NCBI GenBank assembly: GCA_902783155.1
Contig: CACZPR010000018.1
Span: forward strand, 17,647-81,646
Reading direction: 5' to 3'
Origin: an uncultured Spirochaetaceae bacterium
GTDB taxonomy: Bacteria > Spirochaetota > Spirochaetia > Treponematales > Treponemataceae
DNA: 64,000 bases
A program made the position numbers and the translations under genes. The notes beneath the pieces were generated by a model. It made no database searches. It saw only the letters and a program-made list of their open reading frames with translations, and was not told where the DNA came from. Shown piece after piece: positions 55,376 through 62,577 of this stretch (the stretch's first letter is position 1; each line of letters begins with the position of its first letter).

Positions 55376-56122
55376 ATGTCACTGCTTGAAAATAAAAAGG
55401 CACTTGTAACGGGTTCATCCCGCGGAATCGGAAGAAAGATTGCCGAGACCTTCCTCAAAAACGGATGCGAAGTCTGGGGAATGTGCACGAAGGAATCAGC
55501 CGGAAAAAAGGAACTTGAAGAACTTGCAGAACAGAACGGAACCAAATTCCACGAATTCTATGCCGACGCCGGAAATGCGGATGTCCTTACCGAAGCCGTA
55601 AAGAACGCACTCACAGAGTCAGGCGGATTTGACGTTCTTGTTAACAACGCAGGAATCACACGCGACACGTTGAGCTTCCGCATGAAAAAGGAAGACTGGG
55701 ATTCAGTAATCGCCGTGAACCTCACCTCCGCATTCATAGTCTGCCAGATTGTAAGCAACGACATGATAAGGAAAAGAAAGGGCTCAATCATCAACATGGC
55801 CTCAATCGTGGGAATCCATGGAGGGGCTGGTCAGGTCAACTATTCCGCAAGCAAGGGCGGTTTGATTGCATTCAGCAAGTCCCTCGCAAAAGAGACCGGA
55901 AGCCGTGGAATCCGCGTGAACTGCATTGCACCTGGATTCATCGAAACCGACATGACGCAGGCCGTGAACGAAGATTTGAGGAAGTCATGGGTCGAGCAGA
56001 TTCCGCTCAAGAGAGCCGGACAGACAGAGGATGTCGCAAACGCAGCTCTTTTCCTTGCATCGGACCTCAGCACATACATCACCGGTCAGGTCCTTGGCGT
56101 TGACGGCGGCATGGGCTGCTGA
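55376..56122 (+). CDS. fabG: 3-oxoacyl-ACP reductase
   Basis: NADPH-dependent short-chain dehydrogenase/reductase, 248 aa. Cofactor loop TGSSRGIGRKIAETF, NNAGITRD, catalytic Ser in MASIVGIHGGAGQ with Tyr-x-x-x-Lys in NYSASKGGLIAF, and ITGQVLGVDGGMG. I chose the ATG at 55376, with AAGGAG 6 nt upstream, over an open frame that overlaps fabD. 46 bp after fabD. Confidence 0.95.
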   Translation: MSLLENKKALVTGSSRGIGRKIAETFLKNGCEVWGMCTKESAGKKELEELAEQNGTKFHEFYADAGNADVLTEAVKNALTESGGFDVLVNNAGITRDTLSFRMKKEDWDSVIAVNLTSAFIVCQIVSNDMIRKRKGSIINMASIVGIHGGAGQVNYSASKGGLIAFSKSLAKETGSRGIRVNCIAPGFIETDMTQAVNEDLRKSWVEQIPLKRAGQTEDVANAALFLASDLSTYITGQVLGVDGGMGC

Positions 56123-56183
56123 TTTCAGATTTTTGATTTTAGATTTTTACAGAAGTTCTTACGAAAGATTTTAGGAGAAAAAA

Positions 56184-57425
56184 ATGCGTAGAGTAGTAGT
56201 TACAGGATTGGGATGCGTTTCACCGGTCGGAAATTCCGTTGAGGAGACATGGGGCGCGGTTGTCGCAGGAAAATGCGGTATAGACACGATCACACGTTAC
56301 GACAACACACCGTTCAAGGTAAAGTATGCAGCAGAGGTAAAGAATTTTGACGCGTCACAGTTCATGGACGTGAAGATGGCAAGAAAGATGGGATACTTCT
56401 CAAAGTTCGCCGTGGCAGCTGCAAAACAGGCTCTTGAGGATGCAAAAATAATCGACGACAAGGAAATCCTTGACAAGACATCAATCTATCTCGGTGTAGG
56501 AATCGGTGGACTCGAAGTAACGGAAAGCAGCATGAAGGAATACTTCGACTCAGGCATGACAAGGATGCCTCCTATGACAATCCCTGAGCTGATTCCAAAC
56601 GAGGGTGCCGCAAACATCAGCATTGCATTCGGTCTTCACGGTGCCGCACACACAATCGCAACAGCATGCGCATCAGGAACGGACGCAATCGGAAACGCAC
56701 TTGACAACATCCGCTGCGGAAGAAGCGATGTGGTTCTTGCAGGTGGAGCCGAATCAACACAGAACGGATTCGCAAACCTTGGATTCACGATGCTCAAGGC
56801 ACTCAGCACAAAATGGGTTGACAATCCACAGAAGGCATGCCGCCCGTTCGACAAGCAGCGCGACGGATTCATCATGGGAGAGGGAGCCACACTTCTTGTC
56901 CTTGAAGAATACGAGCACGCAAAGGCACGCGGAGCAAAAATCTATGCTGAACTTGCAGGATACGGTGCAAGCTGCGACGGATACCACCTCACCGCCCCGA
57001 ACCCAGACGGAATCATCGGTGGACGCTGCATGACCCTTGCAATGCAGGATGCAGGAATCAAACCAGAGGACGTACAGTATTACAACGCACACGGAACGTC
57101 AACGCACCTGAACGACTCAGGTGAAACGGCTATGCTCCACATGGCATTCGGAGAGGCAGCAAAGAACCTCCACATCTCATCAACAAAGAGCATGACCGGT
57201 CACTGCCTTGGAAACGCGGGTTCACTGGAAGCCCTCATGTGCGTGAAGTCAATCGAAAACAATTTCGTTCCTCCGACAATCAACCTGGACGACCAGGACT
57301 ACGAGGGCGGATGCGACCTGAACTACACTCCTAACAAGGGCATAGAGACAAAGATTGACGTTGCGATGAGCGCGAACTTCGGTTTCGGCGGACACAACGG
57401 ATGCCTCGTTTTCAAAAGGGTCTAA
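56184..57425 (+). CDS. fabF: 3-oxoacyl-ACP synthase II
   Basis: Condensing enzyme that elongates acyl-ACP, 413 aa. RRVVVTGLGCVSPVG, the catalytic Cys in IATACASGTDAIGNA (most FabF read ACATG), His in YNAHGTSTHLND, KSMTGHCLGNAGSLEA with the second His, and FGFGGHNG. AGGAG sits upstream of the ATG. Follows fabG by 61 bp. Confidence 0.96.
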   Translation: MRRVVVTGLGCVSPVGNSVEETWGAVVAGKCGIDTITRYDNTPFKVKYAAEVKNFDASQFMDVKMARKMGYFSKFAVAAAKQALEDAKIIDDKEILDKTSIYLGVGIGGLEVTESSMKEYFDSGMTRMPPMTIPELIPNEGAANISIAFGLHGAAHTIATACASGTDAIGNALDNIRCGRSDVVLAGGAESTQNGFANLGFTMLKALSTKWVDNPQKACRPFDKQRDGFIMGEGATLLVLEEYEHAKARGAKIYAELAGYGASCDGYHLTAPNPDGIIGGRCMTLAMQDAGIKPEDVQYYNAHGTSTHLNDSGETAMLHMAFGEAAKNLHISSTKSMTGHCLGNAGSLEALMCVKSIENNFVPPTINLDDQDYEGGCDLNYTPNKGIETKIDVAMSANFGFGGHNGCLVFKRV

Positions 57426-57449
57426 TCAGACTGATTCAAGGAGGAAATT

Positions 57450-57881
57450 ATGGTAACGAACGACATTGAATCTCTTCTTCCACACAGAAAACCCTTTCTC
57501 TTCGTCGATTCAATAGACAGCTTCGATGAGGAAGGATGCGTCTGTACAAGAAAGTTCACCGACGAGGATTTTTTCTTCAAGGGACATTTTCCGGAATACC
57601 CGGTGGTTCCGGGAGTCATACTGATTGAAACCATGGCACAGGGAGGAGGAGCCGCATTGAGCTACCAGAAACTCTTTGCAGAAGGAAGCCTCTTTTTCCT
57701 TGCAACGGTCAACAACGTGAAGTTCCGCCATCAGGTTCGTCCGGGCGATACTGTACGCATGGAAATCAAGAACGTCCGTGTGAGCGCAAAAATGGTACGC
57801 CAGTCCGGAAAGGCATACGTGGGTGACACCCTATGCGCCGAAGCCGAATGGATGTGCCTGGTCGGTAACGCGGAAGCATAA
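57450..57881 (+). CDS. fabZ: 3-hydroxyacyl-ACP dehydratase
   Basis: Hot-dog-fold dehydratase of fatty-acid synthesis, 143 aa. LLPHRKPFLFVDSI, then FKGHFPEYPVVPGVILIETMAQ containing the catalytic His and Glu, and FRHQVRPGDTV. FabZ-type (Pro-rich motif) rather than FabA. Last gene of the operon, followed by a terminator 26 bp later. AAGGAGG precedes the ATG. Confidence 0.93.
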   Translation: MVTNDIESLLPHRKPFLFVDSIDSFDEEGCVCTRKFTDEDFFFKGHFPEYPVVPGVILIETMAQGGGAALSYQKLFAEGSLFFLATVNNVKFRHQVRPGDTVRMEIKNVRVSAKMVRQSGKAYVGDTLCAEAEWMCLVGNAEA

Positions 57882-57907
57882 TCATAATCTTCAACAATTC
57901 AATTAAG

Positions 57908-57937
57908 CGGGCAGTCTAAAGGGCTGTCCGTTTTTTT
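57908..57937 (+). terminator. terminator of the fab operon
   Basis: CGGGCAG-tctaaaggg-CTGTCCG (one G-U pair) followed by TTTTTTT. Confidence 0.88.
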
Positions 57938-57995
57938 CCCGAAATTTAAATATCTTGACCCCTTGTTTTTCCCGAAATTAAAGAATTTCAAAACA

Positions 57996-58024
57996 TTGAC
58001 TTGCTTCAAAATATGTGGGATAAT
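57996..58024 (+). promoter_or_regulatory. promoter of the small membrane protein and EAL genes
   Basis: TTGACT (57996-58001), 17 bp, GATAAT (58019-58024), 30 bp before the ATG at 58054. Confidence 0.75.
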
Positions 58025-58053
58025 TTTAAAATACGTTTTATTAGGAGAAAAAA

Positions 58054-58296
58054 ATGGTTGCACTTATAATCGGCATTGTCCTTATCGCTTTCTGTGTGTT
58101 TGCATGTCTTCCGAGCGGAATCGGGCTTGCGTGGGGCGGCGACATCGTCCGTTTCCTCAAGGGATTCGCACCCGTGCTTGCGGCGTTCATCGGTCTGATT
58201 GCGGTGTTCATCGGTTTTGCGGACATCAAGGACAAGAAGGAAGCCAAAAAGGAAGCTGAAGAAGCCAAGGCTCTGGAAAACTCAGCGCAGAAATAA
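58054..58296 (+). CDS. small two-helix membrane protein of unknown function
   Basis: 80 aa: two hydrophobic helices (LIIGIVLIAFCVFACL and APVLAAFIGLIAVFIGFA) joined by a short loop with Gly/Trp, then a highly charged Lys/Glu/Ala tail that may be a coiled coil. Strong AGGAG 7 nt before the ATG and its own promoter make it a real gene. It is 45 bp upstream of the EAL protein and probably cotranscribed. I do not recognise a family. Confidence 0.75.
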   Translation: MVALIIGIVLIAFCVFACLPSGIGLAWGGDIVRFLKGFAPVLAAFIGLIAVFIGFADIKDKKEAKKEAEEAKALENSAQK

Positions 58297-58341
58297 CAGA
58301 CTGAATCAGCACAGGCCGGGAAAATACTGGAAGGTTAATCC

Positions 58342-60357
58342 ATGAGCAGGAAGAAGGAAAAAAAGATTAAGCGTCTCAAGAGGGTTTCGGTTCTGCCGGT
58401 GATTTTCAAGCAGATTCTTACCGAGGCTTCCATACTTGCGTTCTCCATTATCATCGGATTTTTGGTGATACTGGCTGTGATGCAGGACTCTTTCACGGGG
58501 ATGGCAAAGGACTGCGAAACGATTCTCTCAACGGTCAACGGAAGCTGGTCGGAAAATGACAACGCTCCCCTGCTCGAGCGTCTCAAAAATCAGGAAAAGG
58601 ATTTGCCCACCGTGGAAAAAATTTTCCTTATCGACAGCGAGACGCACAAGCCTGTGGCCGGACTGAACGAGGATGATTTCGACCCGGAGACTATCAACGA
58701 CAGTCATTCCTTTTTCAAAAATGACAAAAAATCAATCTATTCCCCGGAGGAAAACATTCTTTTGGGAATAAACTTTGGATTCGGGAAAGGACTGGATTTG
58801 AAACAGTTTTTCAAGGCCATAAGCATTAACGCTCTGATTGACGAAGAATCATCCAACTGGGCCTCAAAGGAGCAGTCCAGAATCAATTTTTACTCGCTGT
58901 ACAGGACGGATGTTCCCGGACTTTCCGTACTGATTTGCACGCCCTTCATAATAACCACCATGCACCAGCACATACTCGGATTCCTTGGTGTGCTTGTTAC
59001 CTTCGAGTTTATTATCTGCATCATCATTGAATTTGTGACTCTGTTCTCTCTGCTCGCGGAAAAACGCAAAATCAACAACCTTTTCTACATCGACCCGATG
59101 ACTGGCGGACTGAACCGGAGCTATTTTTTGCAGAGGGGCGCAAAGCTCATAAAAAGGCAGGGAAAAAATTATGCCGTGGTCCACATCCGTCTTGAAAAAT
59201 ACAGAAACCTTTGCACCGCCTACGGAATCAAGAAGGGCGAAAACATTCTGGAAACCCTTGACCATGCAATGCGCAAGATGCTCGGCAAAAAGGAAATAGT
59301 CTCCCACCTTGAGGACGCGGATTTTGCAATGCTTCTCAGCTACGGCGACAATGACGGACTTACGGAGAGAATTTACGGAATGCTTGAAAAACTGAGCCGG
59401 GTTGAAGGAGATGCCCACCTCAATTTTTCTGCCGGAATCTGCCATGTCCCGGGCAAAAGGAGCGACATGTCCAATCTTCTGAACGACGCCGCACTTGCGC
59501 TTCCAAGAGAGACCAAGGCGCAGAACGAGATTGCATGGTTCGACCAGAAGATGAAGGAAAACACAGTCTGGGAGCGGCATCTTGAGGATGACATGGAGAG
59601 GGCCATAGCGGAGCATGAATTTTCGGTCTATCTACAGCCAAAATATTCCGCGCACAACGAAACCCTTGACGCCGCGGAGGCTCTTGTCCGCTGGATTCAC
59701 CCGGAGCTTGGGTTCATCTCGCCGGGAAGTTTCATTCCTTTGTTCGAGAGAAACGGATTCATATTGAAGCTGGACGACTACATGCTTTCCGAAGTCTGCA
59801 AGCTGCAGGCAAAATGGATTTCCGAGGGCAAAAAGGTCGTGCCAATTTCCGTTAACGTTTCCCGCGCACACTTTGCGACCGCAGACCTGGCCGAGCATAT
59901 AAAATCAATAGTTGACCAGTGGAGCGTTCCTTACGAATACATCGAGTTGGAGCTTACGGAGAGCGCGTTCTTTGACGACAAGGCCACCCTTCTTGAAACG
60001 GTGAAGCATCTCAAGGATTTTGGATTCAAGCTTTCGATGGACGACTTTGGCGCAGGCTACTCATCCTTGAACTCGCTTAAGGAACTTCCGTTGGACATCA
60101 TCAAGCTGGACGCAGAGTTTTTCCGTGGCGTGGAGGATTTGTCCCGCTCGAACCTTATTGTCGGCGACACTATTGCGCTTGCGAAAAAACTTGGCATGAG
60201 GATAGTCGCCGAGGGAATAGAGACACGCGAGCAGGTTGATTTCCTTGCACAAAAAGACTGCGATTTGATTCAGGGATTCTATTTTTCAAAGCCGCTCCCG
60301 GTAAATGAATTTGAAGAAAAAGCGTTCCCGGAGAAAAAGTCGGATGAATCGGAATGA
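58342..60357 (+). CDS. membrane EAL phosphodiesterase with degenerate GGDEF
   Basis: 671 aa. Two transmembrane helices (residues about 22-45 and 210-235) flank a periplasmic sensor loop. A GGDEF-like domain follows with YIDPMTGGLNRSYF but LEDADFAML where GGDEF should be, so cyclase activity is unlikely. The EAL domain (about residue 448) has AEALVRWIHPELGF, SVNVSRAHF, LELTESAF, MDDFGAGYSS, IIKLDAEFF and VAEGIET, an intact phosphodiesterase set. It likely degrades c-di-GMP in response to an external cue, with the inactive GGDEF perhaps binding GTP. Second gene in a transcript with the small membrane protein. Confidence 0.9.
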   Translation: MSRKKEKKIKRLKRVSVLPVIFKQILTEASILAFSIIIGFLVILAVMQDSFTGMAKDCETILSTVNGSWSENDNAPLLERLKNQEKDLPTVEKIFLIDSETHKPVAGLNEDDFDPETINDSHSFFKNDKKSIYSPEENILLGINFGFGKGLDLKQFFKAISINALIDEESSNWASKEQSRINFYSLYRTDVPGLSVLICTPFIITTMHQHILGFLGVLVTFEFIICIIIEFVTLFSLLAEKRKINNLFYIDPMTGGLNRSYFLQRGAKLIKRQGKNYAVVHIRLEKYRNLCTAYGIKKGENILETLDHAMRKMLGKKEIVSHLEDADFAMLLSYGDNDGLTERIYGMLEKLSRVEGDAHLNFSAGICHVPGKRSDMSNLLNDAALALPRETKAQNEIAWFDQKMKENTVWERHLEDDMERAIAEHEFSVYLQPKYSAHNETLDAAEALVRWIHPELGFISPGSFIPLFERNGFILKLDDYMLSEVCKLQAKWISEGKKVVPISVNVSRAHFATADLAEHIKSIVDQWSVPYEYIELELTESAFFDDKATLLETVKHLKDFGFKLSMDDFGAGYSSLNSLKELPLDIIKLDAEFFRGVEDLSRSNLIVGDTIALAKKLGMRIVAEGIETREQVDFLAQKDCDLIQGFYFSKPLPVNEFEEKAFPEKKSDESE

Positions 60358-60367
60358 AAAAAATTCA

Positions 60368-60396
60368 TTGACGGCAGGCGATAGAAACAGTATATT
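60368..60396 (+). promoter_or_regulatory. promoter of the type III toxin-antitoxin locus
   Basis: TTGACG (60368-60373), 17 bp, TATATT (60391-60396). RNA would begin at about 60401-60403, just before the pseudoknot. Confidence 0.75.
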
Positions 60397-60400
60397 ATAA

Positions 60401-60466
60401 GTATGGGGAAGCTCCGCCCCTAACCGGAGAACAACGGCGGTTTGGAACTATCCAGCCGCCTTTTTT
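60401..60466 (+). ncRNA. candidate ToxI-type RNA antitoxin with single pseudoknot unit
   Basis: Between promoter and toxin lies a short RNA. GGGG (60405-60408) can pair with CCCC (60417-60420) while CTCCG (60412-60416) pairs with CGGAG (60425-60429), an H-type pseudoknot with short loops AAG and TAAC. Then comes the hairpin GGCGG...CCGCC (60436-60460) and T6. Type III antitoxins are pseudoknotted RNAs encoded before the toxin with an intervening terminator; most have several tandem repeats, but only one unit is visible here. The antitoxin call is inferred from layout and structure. Confidence 0.65.
60436..60466 (+). terminator. terminator between RNA antitoxin and toxN
   Basis: GGCGG (60436-60440) pairs with CCGCC (60456-60460), extended by TTGG/CCAG, loop AACTAT, then TTTTTT (60461-60466). 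The toxin start follows at once, so toxin expression would depend on read-through, as in known ToxIN loci. Confidence 0.8.
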
Positions 60467-60880
60467 ATGGAGATAAAGTTGAACGAATGTCGTTTGGTGG
60501 CTATTACCGATGAATACATAAAACACTTGCAAAAAGCCGAACCTCACGTCATGTCAAACAAGGTCAATGAAAGAACCTACCATCGCAAATATGTAGGAAT
60601 CATACAGGAACTGAACGGCTTCAAATACTTTGTTCCTTTGTCATCTCCCAAAAACAAAGACTATATAAATGGAAAAATCAGAAAAGATTCGCTGACAACA
60701 ATCTACATAAAGGACAGTAAGACTCTGTTCGGGACTTTACGGTTCAACAATATGATTCCCGTACCTGAATCTGAAATCATAAATTTTGATTTGAATGATG
60801 AAGGTGACCTGAGGTACAAGCTGATTGTATTCAACGAATTATACTTTATCCGTCAAAATCGTGGAAGAATGAGACTGTGA
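60467..60880 (+). pseudogene. toxN: ToxN/AbiQ-family toxin, 5' fragment (interrupted by IS)
   Basis: Codons 1-134 of a ToxN/AbiQ-type endoribonuclease, then three IS-derived residues and a stop. YHRKYVGIIQELNGFKYFVP, PLSSPKNKDY and LRFNNMIPVPESEI are typical of the family; KYVGI and SSPK hold residues expected in the active site. Either the ATG at 60467 or, better, a TTG at 60479 with GGAG 6 nt upstream is the start. The frame resumes at 62374 after the insertion. Family members cut RNA unless bound by their RNA antitoxin and act in abortive phage infection. Loss of the C-terminal 45 residues probably inactivates it. Confidence 0.85.
60863..60870 (+). repeat. left copy of the 8-bp target-site duplication
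   Basis: GGAAGAAT, repeated exactly at 62366-62373 on the other side of the IS element. It belongs to toxN codons 133-135. Confidence 0.9.
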
Positions 60881-61011
60881 ATACTTTTCTGTAAATTCAG
60901 TAGGCTGCGGTAAAAAGTTTTAATGCGGGTATGTCCCGCAAGCAGCTGACAGCTACTGTTTCTTTTCCAAATATAAATTACTGCTGATTTTTTATCAAGA
61001 GTTAAATACTG

Positions 61012-61046
61012 AAGACAGCTTCCCCGCCAAGGAAGCTGTCTTTTTT
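61012..61046 (+). terminator. terminator at the left end of the IS
   Basis: AAGACAGCTTCC-ccgccaa-GGAAGCTGTCTT, 12-bp perfect stem, followed by TTTT. Its U run faces plus-strand transcription, so it would stop RNA entering from the toxN side antisense to the transposase; the stem may also close the transposase transcript. Confidence 0.8.
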
Positions 61047-61050
61047 AGGA

Positions 61051-62293
61051 TTAGTCAGGCAGACGGCCTTCGTACATTATGCACATTTCGCCGTAGGCCT
61101 GGCCCCAGTTATGAATCGGCTGAGTCCATTTTTTTGTTGCTTCGAAAGTTGCAAGGTACAAAGCCTTGAGCAGAGCCTGGTCGCTTGGAAATACGCTTCG
61201 CTGGCGGTTAAGCTTTCGGTAGCTGGAATTCAGGCTCTCAATCGCATTCGTGGTGTAGATGATTTTTCTGACATCCTTCGAGAACTTGAAAATCGGAACT
61301 ACGACATCCCAGTTTTCAATCCAGCGTTTCATGGAGTTAGGATATTTTGCTGACCATTTTTCAACAACCCGGTCCCGGGCTTTCTGACCTTCCTCTTCAG
61401 AAGCGGCATTGTAGATAGTCTTCAAATCGGCAGCAAATACTTTCATGTCTTTTGAGGCAACATATTTCAGAGTGTTGCGGACCATGTGAACCATACAGCG
61501 CTGATAATCAGTTTTCGGGAAGGCTGCTGCGATGGCCTCTTTGATTCCTGTAAGCCCGTCAGCACAGATAATCATAATATCCTGTACTCCGCGGTTCTTA
61601 AGCTCGTTCAAGGCGTTCAACCAGAACTTGGCGCTCTCATTTTCACCTATGGCAAGCGACAGCACTTCCTTCCTGCCGTCCATTGTAAGGCCAAGAATTA
61701 CATAAGCTGCTTTTTTGACAATAACTCCATTGTCTCTGACGGAATAGTGAATGGCATCGATGTAAATGACCGGATAAAACATCATCAAGCGGCCTGTTCT
61801 GCCATTCCTCAATCTGCGGAAGGATTTTGTCTGTGACATCGGAAATGAAGCCCTCTGAAACGTCAAAGCCATAGATGTCCTCGATTGTGTCGGAAATCTG
61901 ACGGGTTGTCATTCCCTTTGCATACATTGAAATGATTTTGTGGTCGATGTCGGAAATATCTTTCTGGCCCTTCTTTACAACCTGAGGTTCGAAGGTTGAT
62001 TTTCGGTCCTGTGGAACCTCAAGTTCAACTTCACCAATGCTTGATTTTACGGTTTTTGATTTATAACCGTTTCGGTAATCGTCGCTGTCAGACCGCTCTG
62101 ATTTTTCATATCCGAGGTGGTCTTCCATTTCGGCTTCCATCATTTCCTTGATGGTGCTGCCAAGAAGATCTTTTAATGCCTCCTGAATATCATGGGCATC
62201 CTTGATGTCGTATTCGGCAAGAAGGCTCCTGACAATTTCTCTTTTGCCTTCAGTCATTACGACTTTGTGTGGTGGTGTTTTTTCTTTTGCCAT
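61051..62293 (-). pseudogene. IS256-family transposase, frameshifted
   Basis: Reading from ATG 62293, the first frame gives 172 good residues (helix-turn-helix-like YAKGMTTRQISDTIEDIYG) up to QNRPLDDV, then goes out of frame and stops at 61643. The matching continuation YPVIYIDAIHYSVRD is in the adjacent frame, ending at 61051. One extra T in the run at 61776-61779 (minus-strand sense) explains it; the restored protein is about 413 aa. The DDE triad is visible: Asp in YIDAIHYS, Asp in IICADGLTG, Glu in TTNAIESLN. It is probably inactive unless slippage occurs or the base is an assembly error. Confidence 0.9.
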
Positions 62294-62332
62294 ACGTAGG
62301 CTCCTGTGTCTATTTTACCACAGTTCCTACGT
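62294..62332 (-). promoter_or_regulatory. fold-back inverted repeat over the transposase start
   Basis: Minus strand ACGTAGG-AACTGTG ... CACAG-GAG-CCTACGT directly before ATG 62293. The transposase -10 (TAAAAT) lies in the loop, so only read-through RNA from outside would contain both arms and hide the AGGAG site. This resembles known anti-readthrough control in other IS elements. Confidence 0.6.
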
Positions 62333-62365
62333 TTTGGAAATTTACAGAAAGAATTTCACAGAGTC

Positions 62366-62373
62366 GGAAGAAT
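62366..62373 (+). repeat. right copy of the 8-bp target-site duplication
   Basis: GGAAGAAT, identical to 60863-60870. Confidence 0.9.
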
Positions 62374-62509
62374 TGAAAAAACGGCTTACAACCTATACAA
62401 AGCAAAGAAAAACCAAGCAAATGAGCCATCTTTCAAACAGTCTATTCTTAATGTAACACTTGATTTTTCAAAGCTTGAAGAACTCTGCAAAAAGTACAAA
62501 AAAGCATAG
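62366..62509 (+). pseudogene. toxN: ToxN/AbiQ-family toxin, 3' fragment
   Basis: Begins with the second copy of GGAAGAAT and continues in frame with the 5' fragment: codons 135-179 read IEKTAYNLYKAKK...FSKLEELCKKYKKA. Removing the IS and one duplicate joins 60467-60870 to 62374-62509 as 540 bp, matching the normal ToxN length of about 170-180 residues. The fragment has no start signal of its own. Confidence 0.85.
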
Positions 62510-62577
62510 ATTCTGCCGCAATTTCACGTCCATCCGCACGCTCCGTCACGGCAAAATCTGATTTCTATGGGATAAGC

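Larger units (their letters stand above)
60871..62365 (-). mobile_element. IS256-family insertion sequence (1,495 bp)
   Basis: Ends are imperfect 27-bp inverted repeats: left GAGACTGTGAATACTTTTCT..., right (reverse complement) GACTCTGTGAAATTCTTTCT..., both closing with GTAAATT, 21/27 identical. Flanked by GGAAGAAT direct repeats. It encodes one transposase (minus strand, frameshifted) and carries a terminator near its left end and a fold-back hairpin over the transposase start. Length, IR type, an 8-bp duplication and the DDE transposase fit IS256. It sits in toxN. Confidence 0.93.
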
